This document shows, one piece after another, positions 1 through 5,357 of a DNA stretch of 5,357 nucleotides; positions within the stretch are counted from its first letter, which is position 1, and each line of letters begins with the position of its first letter. The position numbers were made by a program, and so were the translations under genes. This stretch comes from an uncultured Gemmatimonadales bacterium (GTDB taxonomy: Bacteria; Gemmatimonadota; Gemmatimonadetes; Longimicrobiales; Gaopeijiaceae). The stretch covers positions 1 to 5,357 of the forward strand of contig CALJLC010000511.1 of the NCBI GenBank assembly GCA_937982605.1. Reading direction: 5' to 3'. The notes beneath the pieces were generated by a model. It saw only the letters and a program-made list of their open reading frames with translations, had not been told where the DNA came from and made no database searches.

Positions 1-38
1 GATCTACACTCTATCCCTACACGACGCTCTTCCGATCT
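1..38. other. Illumina sequencing adapter (non-genomic contamination)
   Basis: These bases match the 3' part of the Illumina TruSeq universal/P5 adapter, ending in the diagnostic CGCTCTTCCGATCT, after which the insert begins at base 39. There is one difference from the standard adapter: A instead of T at base 13. Read on the minus strand, one frame gives IGRASCRDRV, a variant of the adapter-encoded peptide IGRASCRERV that contaminates many protein databases. The bamA frame runs into the adapter without a stop and would gain the artificial residues RSEERRVGIECR. The sequence is therefore technical, and the true contig end is base 39. The match is from memory of the adapter sequence but is nearly complete. 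Confidence 0.97.
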
Positions 39-910
39 GCCGAGCCGGTACTGGGGTCCCTCCTCGACCCGCAGCTCGAGGCGGGCCTTCCCGGTCTGGG
101 GGTCGACGATGATCGTGTCGCCGACCACCTGGAAGTCCAGGAAGCCTCGCGAGCGATAGAGGCGCGGGAGGTTCTCGTCCTTGTCGACCTGGAAGCCGGC
201 CTGATCGTACGCCCCGTCCCGGAACCACCAGAAGCCCTCGGACTTCGTCGACATCGCCGACTCGATGTCTCCGGTGCGGATCCCCTCGTTGCCGCTCACG
301 AGCAGATCGGCGACGGTCACCCGCTGCCCCTCGGAGACGTCGAGGACGACGTCGACCTCGGTCACCGCGCCCTCGACCTCCACGTACCGGTCGACGATCT
401 CGGCGAAGGGGATCCCCTCCGATGCGAGCTCCGACCGGATGTACGCCTTGGCGTCGAGGATCCGCTGGCGACTGAGCGGGAAGCCGGAGTTGAGGCCGGT
501 GGTGTCGCGGACCTCGCGGGCCGAGACGTTCTGCAGGCCCGTGATCGTGACCGCCCGCACGAGCGGCGCCTCGAGCACCTCGATCACGACGACGTAGGCC
601 GCCCCGTTGCCGCCGCGCGCGCGCACGACGACGTCGTCGAACTGGCCCGTGTTGAGGAGCGCCTTGATGCCGCGCTGCACGTTGCGGAAGCTCACCTCCT
701 GCCCCGGCTGCACCGCGAAGAGCTGGAGGATGTTCTGCGACTGGATGCGCTGGTTCCCCGTCACCACGACGGAGTCGACGCGGACCGCGATGGATTGCGG
801 GTTCTGAGCTTCTACACCCGTCGAAGCACCGCCGGCCATGACGCCGAAGAAGGCCGCCGCGAGCGCGGAGGCCTTCCCCAGGCGTCGAACGAATGTCGGG
901 ACTGCGTACC

Positions 911-914
<4 letters not shown>
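39..914 (-). CDS. bamA: BamA, outer-membrane beta-barrel assembly factor, N-terminal part (3' end missing)
   Basis: BamA is the central subunit of the machine that folds and inserts beta-barrel proteins into the outer membrane. The 292 visible codons cover the periplasmic part only. Residues 1-36 look like a Sec signal peptide: basic start (R2, R10, R11, K14), hydrophobic core about 15-30, and probable cleavage after VEA at 36/37. POTRA repeats follow at about 43-117 (VDSVVVTGNQRI, then NTGQFDDV), 118-195 (AVTITGLQNV) and 196-287 (VADLLVSGNEGI, then LYRSRGFLDFQV). Full BamA is usually about 800 residues, so later POTRA domains and the barrel are missing because the contig ends, not because the gene is broken. 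The start is GTG at 914, which overlaps the clpC stop by four bases. A later ATG at 839 would remove most of the signal peptide. A GGAG lies about 14 bases upstream, rather far for a ribosome site. POTRA domains also occur in TamA and Omp85 relatives, but the signal peptide and serial POTRAs favour BamA. Confidence 0.93.
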
Positions 915-3403
<2,489 letters not shown>

Positions 3404-3409
3404 AACCCG

Positions 3410-4537
3410 TCAGGGCTTTTCTGAAGACGGGTCGCCGGCCGACGGATCGTCGGTCGCGGAGACGTCGCCTTCGGTGGCGAGGACACGACGCACGTACGAG
3501 GCTCGGTGTTCATCGAGCTCCTCCGGAGACAGGTCGCGGCCGGCCGCCTGCTCCAGATGCGCGGGCTGTGTGAACACCATGATCTTGTTCAACGAATATA
3601 CACGGAGTCCGGGCAACAGTTTCAGGCTTTTTCCGAGGCGAACCGAGGACAGGAGCGCCATCAGCTCGTCGAAGCTCAGCGAGCGCGCGTAGCGGAGCAA
3701 GCCGTATGCGCGCCAGATCTTGTCCTCGGTGATCCCGCGGGCTTCGCGCGTGAGCCAGTGCCGGGCCTCGAGCTCCTTCTGGATCACCGTGCGGACCGCG
3801 CGCTCCAGCCCGTCGACCAGGTCGTCCTCGGTCCGGCCGAGCGTGATCTGGTTCGACACCTGGAAGAACTGGCCGACGACTTCCGAGCCTTCCCCGTACA
3901 GCCCGCGGAAGGTCAGGCCCAGCTCCCCGAGGCCGCGCAGCGCCTTGCCGATCTCCTTCGTGAGCACGAGGCCGGGAAGGTGCATGAAGACCGACGCCCG
4001 CAGCCCGGTCCCGACGTTCGTCGGGCAGCTCGTGAGGAAGCCGAAGTCGTGGTGGTACGCGAAGGGGAGCTCGCGGCCGAGCTCGTCGTCGAGGCGGTCG
4101 ACGACCTGCCACGCCTCCTGGATCCGGAGCCCGGAGACGAGGCTCTGGGCCCGGAGATGGTCCTCCTCGTTGACCATCACGCTGACCGGATCGCGCGTGG
4201 AGAAGTGCACGGCCGTGCCCGAGGCCGGCTCGCCGTCGTCGTGGCCGAGCAGGTCCCGGGTCACGAGGCGCCGCTCGTGCAGGATCCGGCGCATGCGCTC
4301 GCCGACCGAGGGAAGCTCGAGCAGCACGCCGTCACGGAGCCCCGGGGAGCGCTCGATCGCGGCCCGGAACTCGCGCAGGACCGCCTCCCGGTCGTTGACC
4401 CGGGCGCGCGGACCGAAGGCGTGGCCCTGGAGGTTCCGCGCGACCCGGACCCGGGTCGACAGGACGATGTCGGCGTGCTCGCCGCTCGCCTCCAGCCATC
4501 CGAGCCCGTGGTCGGGTATCGCCTCGAAGTCGTTCAT
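3410..4537 (-). CDS. mcsB: McsB, protein-arginine kinase
   Basis: McsB transfers phosphate from ATP to arginine side chains of proteins, marking damaged or regulatory proteins for ClpCP. It is related to creatine and arginine (phosphagen) kinases. The 375 residues match the family (about 350-365) plus a short acidic, Ser/Pro-rich tail from about 356. Visible motifs are STRVRVARN (27-35), VMVNEEDHLRAQ (120-131), SCPTNVGTGLRAS (170-182, with the phosphagen-kinase loop cysteine C171), RGLYGEGSE (211-219) and FQVSNQITLG (225-234). All contact nucleotide or the guanidino group in characterised McsB. The C-terminal region carries LDEHRA (341-346) where Bacillus McsB has the regulatory RDxxRA motif, so its first Arg is Leu here. 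The reading frame is open far upstream through mcsA, but homology begins at ATG 4537, 11 bases after the mcsA stop. The bases before this ATG show no clear Shine-Dalgarno site, which suggests coupling to mcsA. The clpC ATG follows its stop by 6 bases. Confidence 0.96.
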   Translation of the reverse strand: MNDFEAIPDHGLGWLEASGEHADIVLSTRVRVARNLQGHAFGPRARVNDREAVLREFRAAIERSPGLRDGVLLELPSVGERMRRILHERRLVTRDLLGHDDGEPASGTAVHFSTRDPVSVMVNEEDHLRAQSLVSGLRIQEAWQVVDRLDDELGRELPFAYHHDFGFLTSCPTNVGTGLRASVFMHLPGLVLTKEIGKALRGLGELGLTFRGLYGEGSEVVGQFFQVSNQITLGRTEDDLVDGLERAVRTVIQKELEARHWLTREARGITEDKIWRAYGLLRYARSLSFDELMALLSSVRLGKSLKLLPGLRVYSLNKIMVFTQPAHLEQAAGRDLSPEELDEHRASYVRRVLATEGDVSATDDPSAGDPSSEKP

Positions 4538-4548
4538 CGTGCGTCGGG

Positions 4549-5052
4549 TCAGGCGGGCTCGAGCGCCCGGATCTGATCCCGGATCTCGGCGGCCCGCTCG
4601 AAGTCCTCGGACTGCACGGCGCGCTCGAGTCGACGCCGGAGCCCGTCGAGGCGCTTCTCCAGCTCCGAGGCGCTCGGGTCGGGCGGCAGGTAGACCTTGC
4701 CCACGTGCTTGGCACCTCCGTGGATGCGCCGCAGGAGCCGCGGGAGCTCGGCGGAGAAGCTCTCGTAGCAGTGCGGGCATCCGAGGCGGCCGGTCCGCCG
4801 GAAGTCGTCGTGCGTGAGCCCGCAGAAGGAGCACTGCCCGCTCCCCCAGTGGGTGTCCACCGCCGGATCCTCGGCGATCTGGGCGATGACGTCGACGAGC
4901 GGCATGTCGCCGACGGCGGGACCGGAGTCCAGCCCCTTCTCGGCGGCGCATTTCTCGCAGAGGTGGTGCGTCGACATCTGGTTGTTCACGATCTGTGTCA
5001 GGTGCACCACCGCGTCGGTCGAGCCGCAGTTCTCACAGATCATCTCGGACAT
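4549..5052 (-). CDS. mcsA: McsA, zinc-finger activator of the McsB arginine kinase
   Basis: McsA binds and stimulates McsB and, in Firmicutes, is also involved in stress sensing through its metal-binding cysteines. The 167 residues (family about 170-185) show four CxxC pairs: C6-C9, C32-C35, C74-C77 and C92-C95, consistent with two zinc-binding modules. Next come the conserved HGG..HVGK segment at 111-119 and a C-terminal UVR motif (about 144-162; EDFERAAEIRD at 149-159). The UVR core is almost identical to that in ClpC encoded downstream. ATG at 5052 is preferred because the first zinc finger follows at once (MSEMICENCG). ATG at codon 4 is possible and would change little. AGAGG lies a few bases upstream as a plausible ribosome site. 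The gene begins 8 bases after the stop of the transporter ATPase gene, where Firmicutes usually have ctsR. The UvrB/UvrC-like tail alone might suggest UvrB/C, but no helicase or nuclease domain is present. Confidence 0.94.
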   Translation of the reverse strand: MSEMICENCGSTDAVVHLTQIVNNQMSTHHLCEKCAAEKGLDSGPAVGDMPLVDVIAQIAEDPAVDTHWGSGQCSFCGLTHDDFRRTGRLGCPHCYESFSAELPRLLRRIHGGAKHVGKVYLPPDPSASELEKRLDGLRRRLERAVQSEDFERAAEIRDQIRALEPA

Positions 5053-5060
5053 GAGCGCCT

Positions 5061-5357
5061 CTACCCCCCATGCGCCGGATGGAGCCGCCCGCCGGTCATG
5101 ACGAGCTGCCGGTCCGTGCGGCCCGCGAGGCCGGGGTTGTGCGTGACCACGACGAGGGAGAGCCCCCGCCGCTCGCGGAGCGCGAAGAGCAGGTCGTGCA
5201 GGTGCCCGCTCGTCTCGGTGTCGAGGTTGCCCGAGGGCTCGTCGGCCAGGAGCACGGCCGGATCGTTCACGAGCGCGCGCGCCACGGCCACCCGCTGCTG
5301 CTCACCGCCCGAGAGCTGCCGCGGCTTGTGCGTGATGCGCCCGGACAGCCCCACGTC
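5061..5357 (-). CDS. lolD: LolD-like ABC transporter ATPase, C-terminal part (5' end outside window)
   Basis: Only the last 98 residues are present. They hold the ABC signature LSGGE (15-19), Walker B VLLADEP (35-41) with catalytic E40, the D-loop SGNLD (42-46) and the switch histidine in VVVTHN (69-74, H73). The Walker A lies outside the window. DEP-S/T-GNLD and the short tail ending in a Q-L-x-M-x-x-G-R-L pattern are typical of the MacB/LolD/FtsE group, and the residues resemble the C-terminus of Escherichia coli LolD. LolD sits under the inner membrane and powers LolC/E to release lipoproteins toward the outer membrane. With bamA in the same gene run, LolD is the best guess, but a MacB-type or FtsE-type ATPase cannot be excluded from this fragment. 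A LolC/E permease gene would be expected just upstream. The stop is 8 bases before mcsA, so the genes are probably co-transcribed. Confidence 0.8.
   Translation of the reverse strand, partial: DVGLSGRITHKPRQLSGGEQQRVAVARALVNDPAVLLADEPSGNLDTETSGHLHDLLFALRERRGLSLVVVTHNPGLAGRTDRQLVMTGGRLHPAHGG

Noticed and set aside
837..839. ATG at 839 as the bamA start
   Set aside because: It would delete the basic start and most of the hydrophobic core of the signal peptide. GTG at 914 gives a complete signal peptide and a standard 4-base overlap with clpC.
3404..3409. Terminator, promoter or operator between genes of the run
   Set aside because: Gaps are only 8, 11 and 6 bases plus one overlap, too short for a hairpin terminator or a CtsR-type operator. 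The operon promoter must lie beyond 5357.
3506..4817. Plus-strand open frames of about 356 and 365 codons opposite mcsB and mcsA
   Set aside because: They overlap each other and lie opposite conserved McsB and McsA. Composition is low-complexity antisense of GC-rich codons, with no motif seen.
4538..4951. N-terminal extension of McsB to a 513-residue protein
   Set aside because: The mcsB frame stays open through mcsA, but the added residues are Arg/Ala/Gly-rich and unlike any McsB. They are out-of-frame mcsA. Homology starts at ATG 4537.

Overview
The window is a GC-rich bacterial fragment, most likely a metagenome or draft-genome contig, since its first 38 bases are Illumina adapter rather than genomic DNA. 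All genuine genes lie on the minus strand and form one compact run with no intergenic gap longer than 11 bases. In transcription order, from high to low coordinates, they are the 3' end of a LolD-type ABC transporter ATPase (5357-5061), mcsA (5052-4549), mcsB (4537-3410), clpC (3403-911) and the 5' part of bamA (914-39), which the adapter junction cuts off. No stretch over 300 bases lacks a gene, and I see no RNA gene, CRISPR array, insertion sequence or convincing terminator.

The three central genes encode the protein-arginine phosphorylation and degradation machinery known from Firmicutes. McsA is a zinc-binding activator, McsB is the arginine kinase that marks proteins with phospho-arginine, and ClpC is the AAA+ unfoldase that reads the mark and feeds substrates to ClpP. 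Catalytic and nucleotide-binding motifs look intact. Both phospho-arginine docking glutamates of the ClpC N-domain are present (E31 and E107), so the pathway is probably functional. ClpP and an arginine phosphatase are not in the window.

The flanking genes belong to outer-membrane biogenesis. LolD powers lipoprotein release from the inner membrane, and BamA is the core of the outer-membrane beta-barrel assembly machine. BamA requires a diderm cell, so this is not an ordinary Firmicute. A high-GC diderm with McsA-McsB-ClpC and BamA best fits Gemmatimonadota or a similar soil or sediment lineage. That assignment is inference from gene content and sequence style, not a search result.

The most interesting point is the linkage itself: the phospho-arginine quality-control module lies between two envelope-biogenesis genes, and the clpC stop overlaps the bamA start by four bases (GTGA). 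CtsR, the repressor usually encoded before mcsA in Firmicutes, is replaced here by the transporter gene. Smaller points are a Leu in place of the first Arg of the McsB RDxxRA regulatory motif, nearly identical UVR segments in McsA and ClpC, and a possible internal promoter near the end of mcsB. The individual components are known families. I see no wholly new system.
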